Shown here in pieces: positions 8,821 through 18,003 of a DNA stretch of 64,000 nucleotides. The stretch's first letter is position 1; each line of letters begins with the position of its first letter. Made by a program: the position numbers and the translations under genes. This DNA comes from Actinomycetota bacterium (GTDB taxonomy: Bacteria; Actinomycetota; Acidimicrobiia; Acidimicrobiales; Microtrichaceae), in contig JADJBW010000001.1 in NCBI GenBank assembly GCA_016703525.1, positions 372,001 through 436,000 on the forward strand. Direction: 5' to 3'. The notes beneath the pieces are model-generated. The model saw nothing but the letters and a program-made list of their open reading frames with translations. It was not told where the DNA came from and ran no database searches.

Positions 8821-9907
8821 ATGAGGAAGGCTCGGAGGCGTTTGGCGCGCACGAGCGGTGCCGCTCTGTCGAGATCTCTGGCGACGACGGTAGCGATCGG
8901 TGGCATTGGCGGTTTGCTTGCTGCTGGCGATGCCGGTGCGCAGCAAGTGGGTGGAGGCACGCCTGGGTTCGATGATCCCGGGGGCACCATCGTTCTCAAG
9001 GGGCGAGAACGCGCAGTCGCGTCCGCCAAGAAGGAGTTGATTGCTGCCCTCGCCGAATCAGGTCAAACCGTCACCGGGCTGGCCACGGCGCGTGGATCGG
9101 CGCATGCGGGCACCGGGGCATCCAAGCGCCTTGATCGAGCGCTTGCGAAGCTGGAATCGCTTACGGGGGTCGACTGTTGGCGGCCGCAATGGCCGCTGTG
9201 GAGCAGCGAGCCGCGCAGCCGGTCGCAGCCCGGGTCGAGGGTTGGAACGTCGTCAGCGTCGTTCATGAGCCGCAGGCGAAGTCGGAGTATTGCGGCCCGG
9301 CGACCGCGGTCATGATCATCCGGCAGCGAGGTGTCACATCGAGGAGCGGGCGGAATCTCAGCCAGGCTGAGTTGGCCAAGCCGGACATGCTCAACACCGA
9401 TGCCCACCAGGCGACTCGCTGGACTTCGAATGTGATGGCGTCAACCCTCAACTGGTGGACCGGGTGGCTTCTGAACCCGTGGCCGTACACTGCGTCCGGC
9501 GCTCCGTCCGCTGCTGAGCTGAAAATGATCGCTGTATATGACATAGATATCGGATACTCGTTCGCGAACGAGACGTACGAGGTTGGTGGCTCACTTCGGT
9601 TCAACCACCATCCCTCGAACCGAAACATCGCGCACTGGACGGTGACAGCAGGGTACAGCTCAAGTGGCGACAACCTCTGGGTGTACGACCCGGCGAAGTC
9701 CTCGGCAGCGTCGTGGAGTGGTCCGCTTGATGCCAATTTCAAGATATCGACGGCTCAATCCGCAGGGCTCTGGGGTCCCACGGAGTCGTGTGGTAGCTGT
9801 GGCGACACGTCGTTCGGTGTTGCTGTCAGGGCCGCGCTGGTCGTCTCAGCGTGCCGGTCGACCGATTCAACGGCGCGGGCCGCGGGTCGGCGACAAGGCG
9901 CCGGTGA
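8821..9907 (+). pseudogene. Secreted C39-like peptidase, frameshifted
   Basis: The first frame (from ATG 8821, preceded by GGGAGGGGAAG) encodes a signal peptide with a Tat-like arginine-rich start and an Ala-Gly core ending GDAGAQQ, then a helical segment. Around the G-run at 9165-9169 the coding continues in another frame as AAAMAAVEQRAAQPVAARVE and a peptidase C39-like domain: the nucleophile motif SEYCGPATAVMII, later RNIAHWTVTAGY with the candidate His, and LWVYDPA with the Asp. A second break near 9850 leads to a stop at 9905-9907. It reads as one secreted cysteine-protease-like protein of about 360 residues interrupted twice, either decayed or mis-assembled. Confidence 0.6.
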
Positions 9908-9963
9908 CCGGAGTTCGTACGTCCGCCCGTCGTGGCTTCTCCTCCTTGGGGGGCGGAGACGGG

Positions 9964-11157
9964 GTGGTGTCAATCTCGGCGGCGGAGATCAGCGCCGACC
10001 TTTTGACCGAGCACGCCCGTGTGTGCCGACTGCCGCCTGGCTACGTACTCGTCCAGGTGCTTGACGGCGATCGACTCATCGGCCTGAAGTCGGCAACTGA
10101 TAGGAGTCTTGATGAGCGCGGTGAGCCGCGTCTTGGCCCGCTAACCCTTACGATACTCCGGGCCGATGGTCAACGAGTGCTTTCGAGACAAACGGCGGAT
10201 CGCAGGTCGTGTCGGTTTGCGCAAACAGTACCCGTTCAGCCATCGCCTTCTTCGAATTGCGAGACGCACCTGGACTCATTCGACTTTGGGATGCACCGAC
10301 CTGGTTTCGGGAACGGTGACCGAGTGCTATCGGTCGGATCCGAACGGTCCAGCCACACCATTCGATGAGATCACATGGCTCGACGATGCGGTCTACTTCA
10401 TGGCGAACCAGGCTCACGGTGGCGTGGAGCGGCTGGACGTCATGCGCTGGACAGTGGAGTCGGGCATGCAGGTGGTGCGGGAGGAAGCGTCAAACCCGCG
10501 TGTTGCGAACGGACGGCTGTACGTGAAGGTGCGTTCGGCCGTCGACCGTGAGCGGGCTGAACTCGTCGAGATCGATCCGATCTCGGGGGCGGTTATCGGC
10601 GCTCGGCTCGCGGACGGCGTAGCCTTCTACGCTCCGACGGCTGGTGGCGTGCTGTGGGGCTCGCACTTGGACCGGAAGCTTCATTTCACCGATGATGACG
10701 GCCACGCGCTGGACGTAGGGGATGTGACGCTCGCGAACCCGACAGGTGGCGATCAGTGCGTCGCGTGGCAGGCGAACAACGCACTGAACACGGGCTTCAG
10801 TGGGTACGCGTGGCTGCCCACTCGTCGTCGACTTGTGGAACTGGGATGGTTGATCGACGCCCGGGCGGATCATGAGTGGCTCGCCTGGTCGGCCCTCACG
10901 TTCAACTCAGCGTCGCAGCTTTACGAGGGTAAGGAGGTAGTCCTGTGGTTCGACTACCCTGGCGGAGGCGCACGTGTCGGTCGCTCCGCTCCCGACGACC
11001 GGGCTTGGCCCGGCATGGCACTACTCAGTGCCATGCCCGAGCGCTGGGGCGTGTGCGGGTTCCGGTGCCGGCGACGCCCGTTTCGCTCAGCGCAGCGATC
11101 GTCGAAGGGCTGCACAGCGGTTGGCTTCTTGAGGAGTACGGCATTCGGACTGACTGA
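9964..11157 (+). pseudogene. Frameshifted gene, possible beta-propeller-like secreted or surface protein
   Basis: Protein-like sequence moves through three frames: from GTG 9964 VVSISAAEISADLLTEHARV to LTILRADGQRV, then from about 10178 FETNGGSQVVSVCANSTRSA, then from about 10300 a long stretch with FDEITWLDDAVYFMANQAHG and FYAPTAGGVLWGSHLD, and finally from about 11047 VRVPVPATPVSLSAAIVEGL to the stop at 11155. The alternation of short beta-strand-like segments suggests a propeller, but there is no firm family. Base composition is less GC-biased than in neighbouring genes. At least three indels are needed to restore one frame, so it is a pseudogene or a poorly assembled stretch. Confidence 0.45.
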
Positions 11158-11597
11158 CTGACTGGCTCGGCGGTTCGATTCGCGTGTGTCCACCCGTGTC
11201 AGCGCGAGGCTTGTCTCAGCGACGGTCGCCGCGCGTCTTGGGAAAGTTCCGTGCCTGGTCGAGACGTCGGGCGGCGGCCGCGCCGAGCGATGCGAACGTG
11301 GCGAGCTCCAGCGCGACGCCCACGCCGACCGCCCGTGGAAGGCGTGGCCGACGTGAACCCACGCAGTATCGAACAGGGCAACGAGGTGCTCCTTGAGTTC
11401 CCGCGCAGCCGAGCGGCTCGGTACGGTGGTTCCGGCCGATGGTGTGGATCGACGGCCGGGCAGTCGCGGTGGTCGGAATCACCGAAGGCAGCCCGATGCT
11501 TCCCGAGTTGGTGGAGGCTGTCGTTGTCGGCATAGGGACGTGAGGCAACGAACGCTGCACGCTGCGTGACGGCGGCGGCTCCGGCGGTCGCGGCGAC
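11158..11597. other. Non-coding or decayed stretch between pseudogene and ABC gene
   Basis: No intact gene is seen. A short in-frame piece at 11397-11543 (about 48 residues, including GRAVAVVGITEGSPMLPELV before a stop) has protein-like composition and may be the tail of another broken gene. No start or ribosome site supports it. Confidence 0.35.
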
Positions 11598-14500
11598 TTA
11601 CACGTCGTCGAGCACGGCTCCGGCGAACTGGGCGTCGTAGAGGCGGCGGTACGCGCCGTGGGTCGCGAGCAACTCCTCGTGCGAGCCCTGCTCGACGATC
11701 CGTCCTGCCTCCATCACGAGGATGGTGTCGGCGTCGCGAATCGTGGAGAGTCGGTGCGCGATCACGAAGCTCGTGCGGTTCGAGCGCAACGCCGCCATCG
11801 CCTGCTGGATGAGCACCTCGGTGCGGGTGTCGACCGAGCTGGTCGCCTCGTCGAGAATGAGGATGGTCGGGTCGGCGAGGAACGCCCGAGCGATCGTGAC
11901 GAGCTGCTTCTCGCCCGCGCTCAGCGCCGTGCCGTCGTCGTCGATCACGGTGTCGTACCCGAGCGGCAGCGAGTGCGCGAAGCGGTCGACGTAGGCCGCT
12001 CGTGCCGCCTCACGGACCTGATCCGGCGTGGCGTTCAGGTTGCCGTAGGCGATGTTGTCGCGGATCGAACCGCCGAACAGCCACGTGTCCTGCAGCACCA
12101 TGCCGATGTGTGAGCGGAGTTGTTGGCGGCTGATCTCGGCCACGTCCACGCCGTCGAGGCGGATGGCGCCGCCGTCGAGTTCGTAGAAGCGCATCAGCAG
12201 ATTCACGAGCGTGGTCTTGCCGGCTCCCGTCGGGCCGACGATCGCCACGGTCTGGCCGGGCTCGGCGACGAGCGACAGATCCTCGATGAGCGGCTTGGCC
12301 GGGTCGTACGAGAAGTTGACGTGTTCGAAGCTGACGCGCCCGACCGGCTTGAGCACAGCGGCCTCGGCCGACGCCTCGGTGTGGACCTCTTCCTCGGCGT
12401 CGAGCAGTTCGAACACCCGCTCCGCGGACGCGACGCCCGACTGGAACACGTTGAACATCGAGGCGACCTGCGTGAGCGGCTGCGTGAACTGACGCGAGTA
12501 CTGCACGAACGCCTGCACGTCGCCGATCGAGATCGCGCCGGCCGCCACTCGGATTCCCCCGATCACGGCGATCATCACGTAGTTGAGGTTGCCGATGAAG
12601 GCCATCGCCGGCTGGATCGTGCCCGAGATGAACTGGGCGGCGAACCCGGCGTCGTACATCTTCTCGTTGGTCGCAGCGAACTTCGTGGCCGCGTCGTCGG
12701 TGCGGCCGAACACCTTCACGAGCGCGTGCCCGGTGAACGACTCCTCGACCTGCGCGTTGAGCGCGCCGGTGTAGCGCCACTGGTCGATGAAGCGACCCTT
12801 GGAACGCGCCGCGATCGCCTTGGTGGTGAACAGCGATGCCGGGATCATCAGCAGTGCGAACGCCGCAAGCAGCGGCGACACGACGAACATCATCACCATG
12901 GTGCCGACCAGCGTCAGCAGCGACGTGATCATCTGACTCAGCGTCTGCTGCAGGCTCTGCGAGATGTTGTCGACGTCGTTGGTGACCCGGCTCAGCAGAT
13001 CGCCGCGGGCGTGCACGTCGACGTAGGGGAGCGGCAGGCGGTGCACCTTCTCCTCGATCTCGGCGCGCAGGCGGAACATCGTGCGCTGCACCACCCCGGC
13101 GAGCATCCAGGCCTGCGTCCACGCGAACCCCGCCGACACCAGGTAGAGGGCGACGATGCCGAGGAGCTTGGACCCGAGCGCGTCGAAATCGATGCCCGAG
13201 CCCGAGAACATGCCCCGGATCACCAGGTCGGTCGCGTCGCCGAGCATGCGCGGTCCCAACACCGACAACACGACCGACGTGATCGCCAGCACGAGCACGG
13301 CTGTCACCCGCGAGCGCTCCGGCTGCAACCGGGCGATCAGACGTCGCGTCGAGTTCTTGAAGTCCTTCGACTTTTCGGCCGGCACACCCGCGCCGGTCAT
13401 GCGGCCGGCGATACCCGAGCGGGCCTCGGTGGCCATGGCGCGGGTCTTCTGGATCTCCGCGCTGCGTTGCGGGTCGACCTTCGTCGGCTTCGGTGGTTGC
13501 TGATCGTTGTCGGTCATGCCGCTGTCTCCGTGGCCTGCGAACCGATGATCTCGACATACGTCGGACAGTTCGCGATCAATTCGTCGTGTGCCGAGTCCCA
13601 TCACGTCGCCGTCGTCGAGCACGAGGATGTGGTTCGCTCCGGAGATCGTGGAGATGCGCTGCGCCACGATCACGGTGATGGCGTTCGCGACGCGGGGTGC
13701 GAGCGCCGCGCGCAGGCGTGCATCCGTCGCGAGGTCGAGCGCCGAGAACGAGTCGTCGAACAAGAAGATGGCGGGGTTGCGCACGAGCGCCCGGGCGATC
13801 GCCAGGCGCTGGCGCTGACCGCCGGACACGTTGGTGCCGCCCTGGGTGATCGGTGCATCGAGGCCGCCCGGCATGGCCGCGACGAATGACTCGGCCTGCG
13901 CTATGCGCAGCGCTTCCTGCACCTGCTCGTCGGTCGCGTCCGGGTCGGCGAAGCGAAGGTTCGAGCCGACCGTCCCCGAGAACAGGAACGGCTTCTGGGG
14001 TACGAGCCCGATGCGCGACCACAACAACTCGGGATCGATCTCTCGAACGTCCACCCCGTTGAGCGCGACCTCGCCGGCGGTCACGTCGACGAGCCGGGCG
14101 ATCAGGTTCACCAGCGTGGTCTTTCCCGAGCCGGTCGATCCCACGACGGCAAGGGTGTCACCCGCTGCCAGCGTGAACGACACGTCGTGCAGCACGGGCG
14201 ACTCGGCGCCGGGGTAGGCGAAGCTCACGTTGCGGAACTCGAGCGTCGGCGGGCCGGCCAGCTCGGTCACGGGATGCTCGGTCGCTGCGATCGACGGATC
14301 GGTGTGGAGCACCTCTTCGATGCGCTCGGCGCACACGGCGGCGCGGGGGATCATGATCGCCAAGAACGTCGCCATCATCACCGACATCAGGATCTGCACC
14401 AGATAGGTGAGGAAGGCGAGCAGGGTGCCGGGCTGGATCGCGCCGTCCGCGATGCGGTGCGCACCGATCCACACGGCCAGCACGCTCGATGCGTTCAGCA

Positions 14501-15242
14501 CGACGAGAATCGTCGGGAACATGAAGGCCATGAGGTGCCCGGCGTGCAGCGAGGTGTCGGTGAGGTCGTCGTTGGCGCCGGCGAACCGCTTGGCCTCGTC
14601 GCGCTCGCGCACGAACGCACGCACCACGCGGATGCCGGTGATCTGCTCGCGCATGATCCGGTTGATGCTGTCGATACGGTCCTGCATCAGGCGGAACTGG
14701 GGCACCATTCGGGACACGATCAGCGCGACGACGATCGTGAGCGTCGGCACGGCGAATGCGAGCACCGCGGAGAGCCCGACGTCTTCGCGCAGCGCCATGA
14801 TCAGGCCGCCGACCATCGTGATCGGCGCAGCGACGGCCAGCGTCGCCGCCAGCAGCACGACCATCTGCACCTGCTGCACGTCGTTGGTGATGCGGGTGAT
14901 GAGCGACGGCGCTCCGATCGCCGCGACCTCCCGCGACGAGAAGGCCGTCACCCGCTCGAACAGCGCCGCTCGAACGTCGCGACCGAACCCGGCCGCTGCC
15001 CGTGCACCGAAGTACACGGCGCCGATGTTGAACGTGATCTGCACCAGCGCGACGAGCAACATAAGGCCGCCGTGGCGCCACACGAATCCCGTGTCGCCCT
15101 TCATCACGCCGTCGTTGATGATGTCGGCGTTGATCGAGGGCAGCGCGAGCGCGGCGAGGGTCTGGACGAGCTGCAGCACGCCCACCGCGGCGAGGTCGCG
15201 GCGATGCGCGGCGAGTTGTCGCCGGAGCAGTTGGGTCAGCAT
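11598..15242 (-). CDS. Heterodimeric-type ABC exporter, two half-transporters in one open frame
   Basis: A single open frame of 1214 codons holds TMD-NBD-TMD-NBD. The first half (from ATG 15242) has Walker A GSTGSGKTT, signature VSGGQRQRL and Walker B FLFDDSFSALD, where Asp replaces the catalytic Glu. The second half has GPTGAGKTT, LSAGEKQLVT and LILDEATSSVD. One degenerate and one consensus site is the pattern of heterodimeric multidrug exporters. The halves were probably separate genes: near 13588 the loss of two bases from an AC repeat changes the usual GTHDEL-type ending, and the restored frame would stop at 13514, overlapping ATG 13517 (MTDNDQQ) as ATGA. The gene overlaps the upstream TetR gene, which probably controls it. 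Confidence 0.85.
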   Translation of the reverse strand: MLTQLLRRQLAAHRRDLAAVGVLQLVQTLAALALPSINADIINDGVMKGDTGFVWRHGGLMLLVALVQITFNIGAVYFGARAAAGFGRDVRAALFERVTAFSSREVAAIGAPSLITRITNDVQQVQMVVLLAATLAVAAPITMVGGLIMALREDVGLSAVLAFAVPTLTIVVALIVSRMVPQFRLMQDRIDSINRIMREQITGIRVVRAFVRERDEAKRFAGANDDLTDTSLHAGHLMAFMFPTILVVLNASSVLAVWIGAHRIADGAIQPGTLLAFLTYLVQILMSVMMATFLAIMIPRAAVCAERIEEVLHTDPSIAATEHPVTELAGPPTLEFRNVSFAYPGAESPVLHDVSFTLAAGDTLAVVGSTGSGKTTLVNLIARLVDVTAGEVALNGVDVREIDPELLWSRIGLVPQKPFLFSGTVGSNLRFADPDATDEQVQEALRIAQAESFVAAMPGGLDAPITQGGTNVSGGQRQRLAIARALVRNPAIFLFDDSFSALDLATDARLRAALAPRVANAITVIVAQRISTISGANHILVLDDGDVMGLGTRRIDRELSDVCRDHRFAGHGDSGMTDNDQQPPKPTKVDPQRSAEIQKTRAMATEARSGIAGRMTGAGVPAEKSKDFKNSTRRLIARLQPERSRVTAVLVLAITSVVLSVLGPRMLGDATDLVIRGMFSGSGIDFDALGSKLLGIVALYLVSAGFAWTQAWMLAGVVQRTMFRLRAEIEEKVHRLPLPYVDVHARGDLLSRVTNDVDNISQSLQQTLSQMITSLLTLVGTMVMMFVVSPLLAAFALLMIPASLFTTKAIAARSKGRFIDQWRYTGALNAQVEESFTGHALVKVFGRTDDAATKFAATNEKMYDAGFAAQFISGTIQPAMAFIGNLNYVMIAVIGGIRVAAGAISIGDVQAFVQYSRQFTQPLTQVASMFNVFQSGVASAERVFELLDAEEEVHTEASAEAAVLKPVGRVSFEHVNFSYDPAKPLIEDLSLVAEPGQTVAIVGPTGAGKTTLVNLLMRFYELDGGAIRLDGVDVAEISRQQLRSHIGMVLQDTWLFGGSIRDNIAYGNLNATPDQVREAARAAYVDRFAHSLPLGYDTVIDDDGTALSAGEKQLVTIARAFLADPTILILDEATSSVDTRTEVLIQQAMAALRSNRTSFVIAHRLSTIRDADTILVMEAGRIVEQGSHEELLATHGAYRRLYDAQFAGAVLDDV

Positions 15243-15832
15243 GAGGTCTCCGTGGAGTCGCCGCGGAGGCCGTCGAGCACGAAGTCGACGATCTCTTCGG
15301 GCGACGAGGGGTCGTCGGTGATGAACAGTGGATGGGTGGTGGCGAAGGTGAGGCCCGCACGATCTGCGCGGCGCGTCGGGTCGACGCGCAGCTGGGCACG
15401 ATGGCGTTCGATCACGCGGGCCATCGCGGCGATCTCCACGCGGGCCCGTTCGGCCGTTCGCGCGGCGTCGATGCGGTGCCGTGCGGGATTGATCGCCGTC
15501 AGCAAGCCGGCGAGTCGTTGCACGCGTTCCTGGAGGGCGGTCACCGTCGCGATGAGCGCTTCCGCCAGCGAACTCTCGGCGGGGATGGCATCGAGGCGGG
15601 CGATCAGGTCGGCGGGGTCGAACGCGGCTTCGATCACGGCGTCGAACAGCGCGTCCTTGTCGGCGAAAGCGCGGAAGATGGTGCCTTCGGCGATGCCGGC
15701 GGCCTCGGCAATCTGGCGGGTGCTGAGGGCGGCACCCTGCTCTTGGACGAGCGGCAGGATCGCCTCGACGATGGCAGCGCGGCGCGCGTCGGGGGGGAGT
15801 GCCCGGGCTCGGGTGTCTCGTGCAGTCGCCAC
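15236..15832 (-). CDS. TetR/AcrR family transcriptional regulator
   Basis: A 198-residue repressor-like protein. The N-terminal helix-turn-helix reads LSTRQIAEAAGIAEGTIFRAFADKDALF, typical of the TetR family; the C-terminal ligand domain is not assignable. GTG 15832 is preferred over GTG 15871, because the longer form would place the palindromic operator inside the coding region. TAGTCT eight bases upstream may be the -10. It overlaps the ABC exporter start by seven bases, so regulator and exporter form an operon, a common arrangement for drug-responsive self-regulation. Confidence 0.88.
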   Translation of the reverse strand: MATARDTRARALPPDARRAAIVEAILPLVQEQGAALSTRQIAEAAGIAEGTIFRAFADKDALFDAVIEAAFDPADLIARLDAIPAESSLAEALIATVTALQERVQRLAGLLTAINPARHRIDAARTAERARVEIAAMARVIERHRAQLRVDPTRRADRAGLTFATTHPLFITDDPSSPEEIVDFVLDGLRGDSTETSC

Positions 15833-15851
15833 GGTCGGCGAGACTACACGA

Positions 15852-15871
15852 GTGAGTGAGCACTCACTCAC
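15852..15871. promoter_or_regulatory. TetR-type operator
   Basis: GTGAGTGAG (15852-15860) and CTCACTCAC (15863-15871) form a perfect 9-bp inverted repeat with a 2-bp centre immediately upstream of the TetR gene. Palindromes of this GTGAGTGAG type are well-known TetR-family targets, so autoregulation of the TetR-exporter operon is a strong inference. Confidence 0.75.
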
Positions 15872-15892
15872 GTGCCATGTGTCACGCTTCGC

Positions 15893-16735
15893 TCAGGCGG
15901 TCACCGTGAGCAGATCGTGGGCGAGCAGCACCTCGCCGTCGAAGTGCCGACGTGCGAGCTCCACCCATTCGTGCTCCGTGCCCGCCGGTGGCGGTGGAAC
16001 GGGATGCGTCAGCACCAGGGTGCCCACCCCGGCGTTCGTCGCCGTTCGGGCGGCGTCCTCGACCGACGAGTGGTAGTCGATCACGTCGTGAATTCGCGGG
16101 AACGGGAGCTGCGCGATCAGGTCGGGCCGAATGACGGTCTGCACGTAGACCGACGCCCCCTCGCACAGGCGGTCCAACCCGTCGCACGGCACCGTGTCGC
16201 CGGCGATCACCACCGACGTGCCCTCCGCGTCGATCCGGTAGCCGACCGTCGGGTGGACCGGCCGGTGGTCGGTCGGCGCGCACGTCACGACGATGGCCGC
16301 CGGGTCGTCATCGGGGCCCGATCGCCAGGCGATGCCGTTCTCGACCTCGGTCACGTGCACCACCGGCGGGCCGGTGAGATCGTCGTGATGTGCCATTCGG
16401 TATCCGATGTCGTCCTCGAGGGCGGCCATCGTCCGGTCGGTGAAGGTCGCCGTACCGACCGGGCCGGCCACGCGGAGCTCGGACCCGGGCGGGCCGACGG
16501 CCCACGACGTGGTCACCACATCGTTGAAGTCGGTCACGTGGTCGGAGTGCAGGTGCGTGAGAAACACGTGCGCGAGCAGCGCGGGCGTGGGCAGCCCGGC
16601 CGCGGCAAGGCGCATGAGTGCGCCGCGGCCGCAGTCGAACAGCAGATGTGCGCCTCCGGTCCGAACGAGCGTCGACGGTCCGGCGCGGTCTGGTGACGGC
16701 ATGGGGGAGCCGGTGCCGAGTGTGATCACGTCCAC
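15893..16735 (-). CDS. MBL-fold metallohydrolase, RNase Z-like
   Basis: A 280-residue metallo-beta-lactamase-fold enzyme. It begins MDVITLGTGSPMPSPDRAGP and has the metal motif THLHSDHVTDFNDV, a later AGDTV aspartate and terminal histidines at TDHRPVHP and LVLTHPVPPP, as in RNase Z/arylsulfatase-type MBL proteins. It likely binds two zinc ions; the substrate is unknown, and a role in tRNA processing is not proven because the RNase Z exosite is not evident. GAGGAGG seven bases upstream supports GTG 16735. It diverges from the GH3 gene with a 42-bp spacer. Confidence 0.85.
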   Translation of the reverse strand: MDVITLGTGSPMPSPDRAGPSTLVRTGGAHLLFDCGRGALMRLAAAGLPTPALLAHVFLTHLHSDHVTDFNDVVTTSWAVGPPGSELRVAGPVGTATFTDRTMAALEDDIGYRMAHHDDLTGPPVVHVTEVENGIAWRSGPDDDPAAIVVTCAPTDHRPVHPTVGYRIDAEGTSVVIAGDTVPCDGLDRLCEGASVYVQTVIRPDLIAQLPFPRIHDVIDYHSSVEDAARTATNAGVGTLVLTHPVPPPPAGTEHEWVELARRHFDGEVLLAHDLLTVTA

Positions 16736-16777
16736 GATCAGTCCTCCTCAGCCCGTGGTCGGGAGGCGGACACTACC

Positions 16778-17974
16778 GTGACGCACATGTGCGACGAGGC
16801 CCAGGCGCGGCGGGTCGTCGGGCGGCGACATCGCGTCGACCGACGGCGATCCCCGGCGGTACTGGTCGTTGCGGTCGCCGCGCTGGTGATGGTCGGCGGG
16901 TGCGTCGGCGCGACCAACGTGTCCGAACGGCGCACGTCGGCGCGTGGCTCCACGTCGACTCCGACGTCGACTCCGACGACCGCACCCGCGGGCTGCGCGG
17001 CGAGTCTCGGCGCCGCCGAGCGTCTGGGCCAGCTGATGATGGTGCTCGTCTCCGACCCGCGCGTCGTCGCGGCAGACATCGCGGCGGGGCGCGTCGGCGG
17101 CTTCGCCATCGTCGGCACGCCGCCGGCCGACCTCGCCGATGCGATCACCGAGGCGCGCCGCGGTGCCTGGCTTCCGCCCTTCGCGTCGGGCGACGAAGAG
17201 GGCGGCTCGGTGCAGCGGTTGCGGGAGCTGCTCGGAAAACTGCCCTCGGCCCGATCGCTCGCGTCGTCGTCCACCCCGGAGGAGGCGGCGCGCCTGCACG
17301 GCGACTACGCGACCCGCCTTCGGGGCCTCGGCTTCACGATGAACCTCGGGCCCGTGTTCGACGTGGGGTCGGGTTCGGGCCTCGGCGACCGGACCTTCGG
17401 GACCGACGTCGACACGGTCGTGCGGTATGCGCTGCCGGTCGCGCAGGCGGTGCGCGCGGCCGGACTGATTCCCGTGGCGAAGCACTGGCCCGGCATCGGG
17501 CGCGGCACCGCCGACCCGCACACGGCTCGGTCCGACGTGGGCTCGATCGACCGGCTTCGATCGAGCGATCTCGTCGCGTTCGATCGCGCGATCGAGGGAG
17601 ACGTTCCGGCGGTCATGGTCAGCCACGTGGTCGTCGACGGGCTCACCGACGGCCTGCCGGCGTCGATCTCGGCCCCGGCGATCACCGGCGAGCTGCGTGG
17701 ACGCCAGCACTTCGACGGGCTCGTGATCACCGACTCGCTCGGTATGGACGCCGTCCTGGAGGGCCGAACCGAGCCCGAAGCGGCCCTCGCTGCGCTTCGG
17801 GCGGGCGCCGATGTGGTGCTGATCTCCGGGCCCGCCCAGGTCGCACCCACCCTGGCGCGACTCACCGCAGCGCTCGATGCCGGCGAGCTCGGCGCCACGG
17901 ATGTGGAGCGATCGGTCGCACGGGTACTGGCGTTGAAGGGCATCGCCGGCGCCTGCCCGCCGCGACCTGCGTGA
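16778..17974 (+). CDS. Glycoside hydrolase family 3 lipoprotein (NagZ-like)
   Basis: A 398-residue protein with a signal sequence ending in lipobox VGGC and a Ser/Thr/Pro linker (TSTPTSTPTTAP), followed by a single GH3 domain. Key motifs are ASGDEEGGSVQRL (sugar-binding loop), LGFTMNLGPVFDV, KHWPGIGRGTADPHTA (the K-H...D-x-H catalytic loop of NagZ-type enzymes) and DSLGMDAV with the nucleophile Asp. It should remove N-acetylglucosamine from cell-wall fragments outside the membrane. GTG 16778 gives a long basic leader; an in-frame ATG lies nine bases downstream. Confidence 0.88.
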   Translation: MTHMCDEAQARRVVGRRHRVDRRRSPAVLVVAVAALVMVGGCVGATNVSERRTSARGSTSTPTSTPTTAPAGCAASLGAAERLGQLMMVLVSDPRVVAADIAAGRVGGFAIVGTPPADLADAITEARRGAWLPPFASGDEEGGSVQRLRELLGKLPSARSLASSSTPEEAARLHGDYATRLRGLGFTMNLGPVFDVGSGSGLGDRTFGTDVDTVVRYALPVAQAVRAAGLIPVAKHWPGIGRGTADPHTARSDVGSIDRLRSSDLVAFDRAIEGDVPAVMVSHVVVDGLTDGLPASISAPAITGELRGRQHFDGLVITDSLGMDAVLEGRTEPEAALAALRAGADVVLISGPAQVAPTLARLTAALDAGELGATDVERSVARVLALKGIAGACPPRPA

Positions 17975-17991
17975 CCGAGTCGATGCTGCCG

Positions 17992-17997
17992 TAGGGT
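17992..17997 (+). promoter_or_regulatory. -10 hexamer TAGGGT for a leaderless transcript
   Basis: TAGGGT ends six bases before GTG 18004 and no Shine-Dalgarno sequence is present, as expected for leaderless actinobacterial mRNA that starts at the start codon. Confidence 0.5.
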
Positions 17998-18003
17998 TGG
18001 CTC

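Noticed and set aside
15243..15863. N-terminal 207 codons extending the ABC exporter frame upstream
   Set aside because: Antisense-like composition overlapping the TetR gene in another frame; the true start is ATG 15242 with the usual exporter N-terminus.
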